The notes under the pieces were generated by a model, which saw only the letters and a list, made by a program, of their open reading frames with translations, was not told where the DNA came from and did no database searches. This document shows positions 1-5,974 of a stretch of 11,118 nt of DNA, piece by piece (within the stretch, counting starts at the first letter, position 1; each line of letters starts with the position of its first letter). The stretch lies in assembly GCF_943913055.1 (NCBI RefSeq), contig NZ_CALTWS010000079.1, forward strand, positions 1-11,118. The letters are read 5' to 3'. The position numbers were made by a program, and so were the translations under genes. This DNA comes from an uncultured Brevundimonas sp. Its GTDB lineage: Bacteria; Pseudomonadota; Alphaproteobacteria; Caulobacterales; Caulobacteraceae.

Positions 1-184
1 GTTCCTGCATCTTCTTGGCGGTCGCCTCCGGGCTGAAGCTGGCGTCCAGAAAGGCCTCCAGGTCCTCGACCGGGTAGGGGATGCCGAAGCCGGTCACGAA
101 GGTATCGACGAAGGTCTGGCGGCCCAGCGCGCCCAGGGCAGCGGCGTCATCAAGGCGGGCGGGGCGGATAAGAGCGTCAGTCAT
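1..184 (-). CDS. GNAT family N-acetyltransferase, N-terminal fragment
   Basis: Reading the minus strand from the ATG at 184 gives 61 codons without a stop, running off the left edge. The product begins MTDALIRPARLDDAAALGAL and continues with GRQTFVDTF. This is the typical first strand and helix of a GNAT acetyltransferase: an I-R-x-A strand, the D-D-A-A-A-L helix start, then R-x-T-F-x-x-T-F as in the PaiA/RimI-like branch. GNAT enzymes transfer an acetyl group from acetyl-CoA to an amine on a small molecule or protein. The acetyl-CoA-binding loop (motif A) lies outside the window, so substrate and activity cannot be judged. The gene is transcribed away from the deacetylase-like gene at 249, and the two share a 64-base spacer. 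The family call is from sequence style, and the pairing is only context. Confidence 0.72.
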   Translation of the reverse strand, partial: MTDALIRPARLDDAAALGALGRQTFVDTFVTGFGIPYPVEDLEAFLDASFSPEATAKKMQE

Positions 185-198
185 TCCCCGGCGATAAG

Positions 199-214
199 GC
201 CTGTGTGAACAGGC
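199..214. repeat. Perfect inverted repeat between divergent genes
   Basis: GCCTGT at 199-204 and ACAGGC at 209-214 are exact reverse complements around a 4-base centre (GTGA). The repeat lies between the GNAT start (184) and the deacetylase start (249), and it touches the candidate -35 element at 213-218. The position fits an operator for a dimeric regulator or a small hairpin. A 6-bp repeat can also occur by chance in GC-rich DNA. Confidence 0.4.
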
Positions 215-241
215 GACAAGGGCGCGGTGGGGCCCTATTCT
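213..241 (+). promoter_or_regulatory. Candidate promoter for the deacetylase gene, possibly leaderless
   Basis: GCGACA (213-218, four of six matches to TTGACA) is followed after 17 bases by TATTCT (236-241, four of six matches to TATAAT). The expected start of transcription, about seven bases after the -10, falls at or beside the A of the ATG at 249. No Shine-Dalgarno sequence precedes that ATG, so a leaderless mRNA would fit. This is inferred from sequence only. Confidence 0.4.
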
Positions 242-248
242 CGTGATC

Positions 249-1169
249 ATGAGCGTACCCCTGTTCACCCATCCCGACATGATCGACCACCGGCCCGGCG
301 TCGGTCACCCCGAGCGACCAGAGCGGCTGGCCGCGGTGCTGGACGCCCTGACCGATGCCGGGCTGGATCGCGACACGCGAGCGGCCACCGAGGCCGCGGT
401 CGAGGATCTGGAGCGTCTGCACCCCGCCGATTATGTCGCCCGCCTGATCGGGGCCTCGCCTGCGACGGGCCTGGCCCAGCTGGATGCCGACACCATTCTG
501 TCGCCGGGCAGCATCCGCGCGGCGCGCCTGTCCGCCGGGGCCATCGTCGATGCGGTGCGGGCGATCGCGCGGGGCGAGACGAACCGCGCCTTTGCCGCTG
601 TGCGTCCACCCGGCCACCATGCGGAGCCGGATCGCGCCATGGGCTTCTGCCTGTTCTCCAATGTCGCCGTCGCCGCGCGGGTGGCGCAAAGCGAGGGGAT
701 GGCCCGCGTCGCCGTCATCGATTTCGACGTCCACCACGGCAATGGCACCCAGGCCGCGTTCGAAAACGACGACAGCCTGTTCTTGGGTTCGATCCACCAG
801 ATGCCGCTCTATCCCGGCACCGGGGCGGCGGCGGAAACCGGCGTCGGCAATATCGTCAATGTTCCGGTCCCGCCCCATTCGGCGCGCGAGGCCTGGCGCG
901 CCTGCTTCGCCGGCGGGCTGATGCCGGCGCTGGAGTCGTTCCGCCCCGACCTGATCCTGATCTCGGCCGGGTTCGACGCCCACCGCCGCGATCCCTTGGC
1001 CCATCAGTCGCTGGAGGCTGAGGATTTCGCCTGGGCCACGCGAGCAGTTCTGGAGGTCGCACGCGCGCGATGCGGCGGAAAGGTTGCGGCCTCGCTCGAG
1101 GGCGGTTACGACCTAGAGGGGCTCGGCCGTTCGGCCCAGGCCCACGTCCAGGCGCTGGGGGAGGACTAA
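249..1169 (+). CDS. HDAC-like deacetylase (class II-type histone deacetylase / AcuC fold)
   Basis: From the ATG at 249 the protein has 306 residues, the usual size for bacterial HDAC-like amidohydrolases. Visible signatures are the N-terminal H-P-E-R-P-E-R-L (about 20-27), the catalytic His pair in PPGHHA (H123, H124), D-F-D-V-H-H-G-N-G-T with probable zinc ligands D160 and H162, S-A-G-F-D with the third ligand D243, and LEGGY with the catalytic tyrosine Y287. All active-site residues are therefore present. The family removes acetyl groups from lysines or acetylated polyamines with zinc-activated water; the bacterial substrate cannot be read from sequence. A GTG at 243 is in frame, but neither start has a clear ribosome site. 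I prefer the ATG because the family starts two to four residues before L-F-T-H-P-D, as here. It lies 36 bases before the phosphatase gene, and HDAC-like genes near xseB/ispA/dxs are a recurrent alphaproteobacterial arrangement. Confidence 0.9.
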   Translation: MSVPLFTHPDMIDHRPGVGHPERPERLAAVLDALTDAGLDRDTRAATEAAVEDLERLHPADYVARLIGASPATGLAQLDADTILSPGSIRAARLSAGAIVDAVRAIARGETNRAFAAVRPPGHHAEPDRAMGFCLFSNVAVAARVAQSEGMARVAVIDFDVHHGNGTQAAFENDDSLFLGSIHQMPLYPGTGAAAETGVGNIVNVPVPPHSAREAWRACFAGGLMPALESFRPDLILISAGFDAHRRDPLAHQSLEAEDFAWATRAVLEVARARCGGKVAASLEGGYDLEGLGRSAQAHVQALGED

Positions 1170-1205
1170 GGGTCGGATCGCGTTCGCTTTATCCGCCTGT
1201 TGCTC

Positions 1206-1838
1206 ATGTCGAACCCCGTCGTTGATTCTCTTCCGACCGAGAGGGTGTCCGCTGTCGCTCCGGTGCGACCCGGTGCCATCACCCTGGCCCGGCACGGCGA
1301 GCCTGCGCTGTCGCGCCAGTGCCTGCTGACGTCCGACCAGTACCGCGACTGGTGGGCCAGATATGAGGTGGGTGGCCTGAAGGAAGGCCAGACCCCGCCG
1401 CCTGAGCTGCTGGCGACGGCCCAGGGCGCGGGCATCATCTATGCCTCGACGCGCCGCCGGGCCCAGGAAACCGCCACGGCCGTCTCCGCCGGGCGCGAGG
1501 TCGTGTCCGATGTGCTGTTCATCGAGGCCCCCCTGCCGCCGCCGCATTTCCCCAGCTGGTTCAAACTGCCTCCCAAATACTGGGGCGGCGTCGCGCGTTT
1601 CTGGTGGCATGCCTTCAACCACCACGAGGGTCAGGAAACGCGCCTCGAGGCCGAGGCCCGCGCCGAGACCGCGGCCCGGACCCTGATCGCGCGGGCCGAA
1701 ACCGGCGAGGACGTGCTGGTCCTGGCCCACGGCTATTTCAACCATATGGTCGGCAAGCGGCTGAAGGCCGACGGCTGGTCGCTGGTTCACAACCAGGGCT
1801 TCCGATACTGGTCCCAGCGGCGCTACGAGAAGAATTGA
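1206..1838 (+). CDS. Histidine phosphatase family protein
   Basis: The product has 210 residues from the ATG at 1206. The phosphoglycerate-mutase-like signature is T-L-A-R-H-G-E-P (R29-H30-G31), where H30 would be the phospho-accepting histidine. S-T-R-R-R-A-Q-E-T-A (81-90) supplies the second arginine, E108 is a possible proton donor, and L-A-H-G (H175) is the second catalytic histidine. The core is complete and predicted soluble, with no signal peptide. Between E108 and H175 sits an unusual aromatic stretch (about 115-140, with F-P-S-W-F-K, K-Y-W-G-G and R-F-W-W-H-A-F) that may shape the substrate pocket. The substrate is unknown. Its place beside isoprenoid genes suggests, but does not show, a link to phosphorylated metabolites. 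An in-frame TTG at 1200 exists; ATG was preferred. It lies 36 bases after the deacetylase gene and 63 before xseB. Confidence 0.85.
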   Translation: MSNPVVDSLPTERVSAVAPVRPGAITLARHGEPALSRQCLLTSDQYRDWWARYEVGGLKEGQTPPPELLATAQGAGIIYASTRRRAQETATAVSAGREVVSDVLFIEAPLPPPHFPSWFKLPPKYWGGVARFWWHAFNHHEGQETRLEAEARAETAARTLIARAETGEDVLVLAHGYFNHMVGKRLKADGWSLVHNQGFRYWSQRRYEKN

Positions 1839-1864
1839 TTGCCGCCGTATGGTGGAAATCCCCG

Positions 1865-1891
1865 TTGAAGCGAAACCACACCGCCTCTAGG
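1865..1891 (+). promoter_or_regulatory. Candidate promoter for xseB-csaA-ispA-dxs
   Basis: TTGAAG (1865-1870), a 15-base spacer, then TCTAGG (1886-1891) preceded by CGCC. The same layout (TTGA, 15 bases ending in CGCC, T-A/C-TAGG) recurs before atpI at 5513-5539. It resembles the described Caulobacter housekeeping promoter (TTGAC-like box, short spacer, GCTANA-like box). Transcription would begin only a few bases before the xseB ATG at 1902, giving a very short leader. Confidence 0.5.
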
Positions 1892-1901
1892 GTCGCCGGC
1901 G

Positions 1902-2150
1902 ATGACCGACGTGACCTCTCTTTCCGCCGACCTCAGCTTCGAGGACGCCTTGCAGCGTCTGGAGCAGATCGTGTCCAAGCTCGAATCCGGCCAGGCCCCG
2001 CTGGAGGAGTCCATCGCCCTGTATGAAGAGGGTGCAAGGCTGAAAGCCCACTGCGAAACCCGCCTGAAAGCTGCCCAGCTGCGGGTCGAGAAGATCGTCG
2101 TCGGCCCCGACGGCCAGGCCAAGGGCGTCGAACCGGCCGAGTTTGGCTGA
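1902..2150 (+). CDS. xseB: Exodeoxyribonuclease VII small subunit
   Basis: The product has 82 residues, the normal size for XseB. Family marks are L-S-F-E-D-A-L-Q-R-L-E-Q-I-V (11-24), L-E-S-G (27-30), P-L-E-E-S (33-37) and Y-E-E-G (41-44), followed by a helix rich in charged residues. These form the small helical hairpin of Pfam family Exonuc_VII_S. XseB binds in several copies to the large subunit XseA to form the single-strand-specific exonuclease VII, which works in DNA repair in the cytoplasm. XseA is not in this window. The stop codon overlaps the next start (TGATG at 2148-2152), so translation of the downstream gene is probably coupled. The order xseB-ispA-dxs is also that of Escherichia coli. 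Confidence 0.93.
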   Translation: MTDVTSLSADLSFEDALQRLEQIVSKLESGQAPLEESIALYEEGARLKAHCETRLKAAQLRVEKIVVGPDGQAKGVEPAEFG

Positions 2151-2500
2151 TGGCCTCGGTCGCGCCCCAAATCTCCTTCGACGACTTCATGAAGGTTGAC
2201 ATCCGCATCGGCCAGGTCGTCACGGCGGAGGCGTTCCCCGAGGCGCGCAAGCCGGCCTACAAGCTGAACATCGACTTCGGCTCCGACATCGGGGTCAAGC
2301 GGTCCTCGGCTCAGATCACTGCGCACTACACCCTCGACGAACTGGTCGGCCGCAAGGTCGCCGCCGTCGTCAACTTCCCGCCGCGCCAGATCGGGCCGGT
2401 CATGTCCGAGGTACTGACTTTGGGCTTCCCAGATGCCGATGGAGAGGTCGTGCTTGTCGGGGTCGATCGTGACGCCGTGATCGGAGGGCGGTTGTTCTGA
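2150..2500 (+). CDS. csaA: CsaA-like tRNA-binding domain protein
   Basis: The product has 116 residues, matching the stand-alone tRNA-binding OB-fold protein CsaA. Landmarks are F-M-K-V-D-I-R-I-G-Q-V (13-23), F-P-E-A-R-K-P-A-Y-K-L (29-39), S-S-A-Q-I-T (52-57), N-F-P-P-R-Q-I-G (75-82) and S-E-V-L-T-L-G-F (86-93), all characteristic of this family and of the C-terminal domains of some methionyl- and phenylalanyl-tRNA synthetases. In Bacillus subtilis CsaA was described as a secretion-related chaperone; structures point to tRNA binding. The role here is unknown. The gene overlaps xseB before it and ispA after it by one base each (TGATG), so all three are probably translated in a coupled fashion. 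Its insertion between xseB and ispA departs from the common order. Confidence 0.92.
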   Translation: MASVAPQISFDDFMKVDIRIGQVVTAEAFPEARKPAYKLNIDFGSDIGVKRSSAQITAHYTLDELVGRKVAAVVNFPPRQIGPVMSEVLTLGFPDADGEVVLVGVDRDAVIGGRLF

Positions 2501-3420
2501 TGTCCACGCCCGCCGCCCTTCACGCCGCCAACTCGCCCGAACAGGGTGTGATCGACCGCGTCGCCCAGATCGCCGATCTGGTCACCGTCGCCCTCGACCA
2601 GTTGCTTCCTCGCGCCAGTGGTCCCGAATCCCGCCTCACCGAGGCCATGCGCTATGCGGCGCTGGGGCCCGGCAAGCGGCTGCGCCCCTTCTTCGCCATC
2701 GAGGCGGCGACGCTGTTCGACATCGACGAGCAACCCGTCCTGCGCGCTGCCTGCGCCCTGGAATGCGTCCATGCCTACAGCCTGGTCCATGACGACCTGC
2801 CGGCCATGGACAATGACGACATGCGGCGCGGTCGACCCACGCTGCACAAAGCCTATGACGAGGCGACGGCCATCCTGGCGGGCGACGCGCTCCAGACCGC
2901 GGCCTTCGACATCCTGCTGCACCCCGACACGCATGAAGACGCCGAAATCCGTTGCGATCTGGCCGCGCGTCTGTCGCTGGCCTCGGGCGCGCGCGGCATG
3001 GCTGGGGGGCAGATGATCGATCTGCTGGGCGTGCGCGACGACCTGGGCGGCGTGGCGCGGATGCAGCGGCTGAAGACGGGGGCCCTGTTCACCTATGCCT
3101 TCGAGATTCCGCTGATCATCTCCCGCGCTCGCGACAGCCACGTCCAGGCCCTGACCAGCTTCGCTCACGACATCGGCCTGGCCTACCAGATCGTCGACGA
3201 CCTGCTGGACGTCGAGGGCGACGAGGACATCCTGGGCAAGGCGGCCAACAAGGATGCGGCCCAGGGCAAGACCAACTTCGTCACCCTGCTGGGCGTCGAG
3301 GCGGCGCGACAGAGGGTCGCGCATCTGGCCGATCAGGCCCGCTCTCACCTGAATGTCTTCGGCTCCGACGCCGAAATCCTCAAGGCGAGTGTGGACTTCG
3401 TGCTAAAGCGCAGGTCCTGA
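2500..3420 (+). CDS. ispA: Farnesyl diphosphate synthase (short-chain polyprenyl synthase)
   Basis: The 306-residue product is a complete trans-isoprenyl diphosphate synthase. It shows G-P-G-K-R-L-R-P (56-63), the first aspartate-rich motif D-D-L-P-A-M-D-N-D-D (98-107), L-K-T-G-A-L-F (191-197), Q-M-I-D-L (171-175) and the second aspartate-rich motif D-D-L-L-D (233-237), with G-K-A-A-N-K-D and G-K-T-N-F after it. The two aspartate motifs bind magnesium and the allylic diphosphate. Aromatic Y93, five residues before the first motif, and the two-residue insertion inside the motif are typical of bacterial farnesyl (C15) rather than longer-chain enzymes, so FPP is the likely product from IPP and DMAPP. 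It starts by overlap with csaA and ends TGA-TAG, 59 bases before dxs. Both enzymes serve isoprenoid synthesis. Confidence 0.94.
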   Translation: MSTPAALHAANSPEQGVIDRVAQIADLVTVALDQLLPRASGPESRLTEAMRYAALGPGKRLRPFFAIEAATLFDIDEQPVLRAACALECVHAYSLVHDDLPAMDNDDMRRGRPTLHKAYDEATAILAGDALQTAAFDILLHPDTHEDAEIRCDLAARLSLASGARGMAGGQMIDLLGVRDDLGGVARMQRLKTGALFTYAFEIPLIISRARDSHVQALTSFAHDIGLAYQIVDDLLDVEGDEDILGKAANKDAAQGKTNFVTLLGVEAARQRVAHLADQARSHLNVFGSDAEILKASVDFVLKRRS

Positions 3421-3479
3421 TAGGAAACGTCCCGTTCGTCCGCGGGTTAGAAGTCCGTGCCGTCGCCCAAGGTTTTTGA

Positions 3480-5393
3480 ATGCCCGTTACCCCGCTGCTC
3501 GATCAGGTCACCTATCCCGCCGACACGCGCGGGTTCGACATTCCACAGCTGCGTCAGCTGGCGGACGAGGTTCGGGCCGAAACCATCGACGCCGTCTCCG
3601 TTACCGGCGGGCATCTGGGCGCGGGTCTGGGGGTCGTCGAACTGACCGTCGCCCTGCACCACGTGTTCGAGACGCCCAGGGACATCCTGATCTGGGACGT
3701 CGGCCATCAGTGCTATCCGCACAAGATCCTGACCGGGCGCCGGGACCGCATCCGCACCCTGCGCCAGCCCGGCGGCCTGTCCGGCTTCACCAAGCGCAGC
3801 GAGAGCGAATACGATCCGTTCGGCGCGGCTCATGCCTCGACGTCGATCAGCGCCGCGCTCGGCTTCGCCGCCGCCCGCGATCAGAAGGGCGAGACCAATC
3901 GCGTAGTGGCCGTCATCGGTGACGGCTCCATGTCCGCCGGCATGGCCTATGAGGCCATGAACAACGCTGCCGAGACGACCAATGGCCAGTTGATGGTCAT
4001 CCTGAATGACAACGACATGTCGATCGCCCCCCCGGTCGGCGGGATGAGCGCCTATCTAGCCAAACAGGTCTCGGGCGGGGCCTATCAGAACTTCCGCCGC
4101 CTGGGCAAAAGGGTCGCCGAGCACATGCCGCGCCCGTTCCGCAATGCGGCGCGCAAGGCCGAGGAATATGCCCGCGGCATGATCACCGGCGGCACCTTCT
4201 TCGAGGAGCTGGGCTTCTACTACATCGGGCCGGTCGACGGCCACGACATGGACAATCTGGTCCCGATCCTGAAGAACGCCGCCGCCATCACCGACCGGCC
4301 CGTGGTCGTCCACGTCGTGACGCAAAAGGGCAAGGGCTATGCCCCGGCCGAGAGCAGCGCGGACAAGCTGCATGCGGTGGTCAAGTTCGACGTCGTCTCC
4401 GGCAAACAGTCCAAGAGCGTCTCCAACGCCCCCAGCTATACCAAGGTGTTCGGCACCGAACTGATCAAGCGGGCGAAGATCGACCCGTCCATCGTCGCCA
4501 TCACCGCCGCCATGCCGTCCGGCACCGGTCTGGACCTGTTCGGTCAGGCCTTCCCCGAACGCACCTACGACGTCGGCATCGCCGAACAGCACGCCGTGAC
4601 CTTCGCCGCCGGTCTGGCCGCCGACGGGATGAAGCCGGTTTGCGCCATCTATTCCACCTTCCTTCAGCGCGGCTATGACCAGGTCGTCCACGACGTGGCG
4701 ATCCAGTCTCTGCCGGTGCGGTTCGCCATGGATCGCGCGGGCCTTGTGGGTGCCGATGGCTGCACCCACGCGGGTTCGTTCGACATCGGCTATATGGGCG
4801 CGCTGCCCGGCATGGTCCTGATGGCCGCCGCCGACGAGGCCGATCTGGCCGCCATGATCGCCACCAGCCTGGAGATCGACGACCGCCCGTCGGCCTTCCG
4901 CTATCCGCGCGGCGATGGCGTTGGCGTGGAGATTCCCGAACTGGCCGCCCCGCTGGAAATCGGCAAGGGCCGGATCGTGCGAGAGGGCACTTCCGTGGCC
5001 ATCCTGTCGCTGGGAACGCGCCTGCAGGAATCGCTCAAGGCCGCCGATCTGCTGGCGGCCCGCGGCGTGTCGGCCACCGTCGCCGACGCCCGCTTCGCCA
5101 AGCCGCTGGACGCCGACCTGATCCTACGCCTGGCTCGCGAGCACGAATGCCTGATCACGGTGGAGGAGGGGGCCATGGGTGGCTTCGGCGCCTTCGTCCT
5201 GCAACTGCTGGCCGAGAAGGGCGCGCTGGATACGGGCCTGAAGATCCGCACCCTGCACCTGCCCGACATTTTCCAAGATCAGGACAACCCCGCCGCCATG
5301 TATGCGACGGCCGGCCTGAACGCGGATCACATCGCCGCTGCCGCTCTGCAGGCTTTGGGCGTCGGCACTGACCGGGGGGCCGTCAGGGCCTAA
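3480..5393 (+). CDS. dxs: 1-deoxy-D-xylulose-5-phosphate synthase
   Basis: The 637-residue product has the length and domain order of DXS. The thiamine diphosphate domain holds T-G-G-H-L-G (H45), W-D-V-G-H-Q (72-77) and the cofactor motif G-D-G-S (147-150) ending in N176. The pyrimidine-binding transketolase domain carries A-E-Q-H (E369 the cofactor-activating glutamate). A C-terminal transketolase domain follows, with D-A-R-F-A-K-P-L-D and E-E-G-A-M-G-G-F-G. The enzyme condenses pyruvate and glyceraldehyde 3-phosphate to DXP, the first step of the MEP route and also a precursor for thiamine and pyridoxal phosphate. The start is ATG at 3480 with AAGG at 3469-3472. Position 428 is Cys in G-A-D-G-C-T-H-A-G, where many homologues have Pro or Ala. 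No riboswitch-sized leader is present. Confidence 0.97.
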   Translation: MPVTPLLDQVTYPADTRGFDIPQLRQLADEVRAETIDAVSVTGGHLGAGLGVVELTVALHHVFETPRDILIWDVGHQCYPHKILTGRRDRIRTLRQPGGLSGFTKRSESEYDPFGAAHASTSISAALGFAAARDQKGETNRVVAVIGDGSMSAGMAYEAMNNAAETTNGQLMVILNDNDMSIAPPVGGMSAYLAKQVSGGAYQNFRRLGKRVAEHMPRPFRNAARKAEEYARGMITGGTFFEELGFYYIGPVDGHDMDNLVPILKNAAAITDRPVVVHVVTQKGKGYAPAESSADKLHAVVKFDVVSGKQSKSVSNAPSYTKVFGTELIKRAKIDPSIVAITAAMPSGTGLDLFGQAFPERTYDVGIAEQHAVTFAAGLAADGMKPVCAIYSTFLQRGYDQVVHDVAIQSLPVRFAMDRAGLVGADGCTHAGSFDIGYMGALPGMVLMAAADEADLAAMIATSLEIDDRPSAFRYPRGDGVGVEIPELAAPLEIGKGRIVREGTSVAILSLGTRLQESLKAADLLAARGVSATVADARFAKPLDADLILRLAREHECLITVEEGAMGGFGAFVLQLLAEKGALDTGLKIRTLHLPDIFQDQDNPAAMYATAGLNADHIAAAALQALGVGTDRGAVRA

Positions 5394-5512
5394 GCGATCC
5401 CGCGCGTTATTTCCGCCTGCGGATAGCAGAATCGCAGCGACCGTTCGCCACGTCCTTGCAAGACCGCAACAAACGACCTGTTTTTCAACGAGATGCCGAA
5501 AATCACGCCGTC

Positions 5513-5539
5513 TTGACCGATGGCGGTCCCGCCTATAGG
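5513..5539 (+). promoter_or_regulatory. Candidate promoter of the F0 ATP synthase operon
   Basis: TTGACC (5513-5518), a 15-base spacer, then TATAGG (5534-5539), preceded by CGCC. This sits in the 215-base gap between dxs and atpI and would give a leader of roughly 60 bases. It copies the architecture of the candidate xseB promoter at 1865-1891. In the rest of the gap (5394-5512) I saw neither a gene nor a convincing dxs terminator; the T5 run at 5481 has no stem before it. Confidence 0.55.
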
Positions 5540-5583
5540 TTCCGCGCCGAATTCAGACCCCGTTCCAGAGTGGTTTTGCCACC

Positions 5584-5596
5584 TCAGGGACCCTGA
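5584..5596. repeat. 13-base palindrome in the atpI leader
   Basis: TCAGGG and CCCTGA flank a single central A. The element lies between the candidate promoter and the atpI start at 5609. As RNA it cannot fold into a hairpin, because the loop would be one base, so if it functions it would be as a DNA-binding site. It may be chance. Confidence 0.3.
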
Positions 5597-5608
5597 TCCA
5601 GCAGGCCC

Positions 5609-5971
5609 ATGTCAACCCAACCGGAATCGCGCGAAGAGGCAGTCGCACGCCTCAACCGAAGCGCATCCGATCTGGAGGCGCGGACCACGTCAGACAAGAC
5701 CGCCGACGCGGTCGCTCAGGCGGTGGCGGGCAAGGCGTACCGGATCGTCGCCGAGCTGATCGGTGGCGTGCTGGTGGGTCTGGGGCTGGGCTTCGTCGTC
5801 GACCTGCTGGTCGGGTCGTCGCCCTGGGGACTGATCGGCGGGACCCTGTTCGGGTTCGCCGTATCGATATGGATGGCGTGGCGGACGACGAAACGTCTGC
5901 AGGCCGAAGCTGATGCGGCCGGGGTGGTTCCGAAATCCATCCCGTTCGATGACGAAGACGAGGAGCGATAG
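5609..5971 (+). CDS. atpI: ATP synthase accessory protein AtpI
   Basis: The 120-residue product has a charged N-terminal region (1-42), two membrane helices (about 46-67 and 74-93) joined by G-S-S-P-W-G, and an acidic C-terminal tail (D-D-E-D-E-E-R). The A-E-L-x-G-G start of helix 1, its run of glycines and S-P-W-G-L-I-G-G are typical of the AtpI/AtpZ family found first in alphaproteobacterial F0 operons. AtpI is not a structural subunit; it has been linked to c-ring assembly or stability and, in the AtpZ/I branch, to magnesium or calcium handling. The start is ATG at 5609 with a weak AGG upstream. It precedes atpB by only three bases, and the end of its coding region (AGGAG at 5961-5965) supplies the atpB ribosome site. 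Confidence 0.87.
   Translation: MSTQPESREEAVARLNRSASDLEARTTSDKTADAVAQAVAGKAYRIVAELIGGVLVGLGLGFVVDLLVGSSPWGLIGGTLFGFAVSIWMAWRTTKRLQAEADAAGVVPKSIPFDDEDEER
5961..5965 (+). promoter_or_regulatory. Ribosome binding site deciding the TTG start of atpB
   Basis: AGGAG lies inside the last codons of atpI, nine bases before TTG at 5975. No ATG or GTG occurs near this site in the atpB frame, and the next in-frame ATG (codon 16, in P-G-M-S-F) would remove the conserved D-P-I-x-Q-F start. The spacing and conservation support initiation at TTG. Confidence 0.7.
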
Positions 5972-5974
5972 GCC

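Noticed and set aside
177..1004. Long minus-strand open frame across the deacetylase gene
   Set aside because: It is Gly/Arg/Gln-rich with no recognisable domain and mirrors the codon bias of the plus-strand HDAC gene, whose active-site motifs are complete.
2326..3348. Long minus-strand open frame opposite ispA
   Set aside because: This is an antisense shadow of a GC-rich gene; ispA carries both aspartate-rich motifs.
3421..3479. Thiamine riboswitch or terminator before dxs
   Set aside because: The 59-base gap is too short for a TPP riboswitch, and the T5 run at 3473-3477 has no stem in front of it.
5412..5423. TCCGC-CT-GCGGA after dxs as a terminator
   Set aside because: The loop is too small, the stem is only five bases and no T-run follows.
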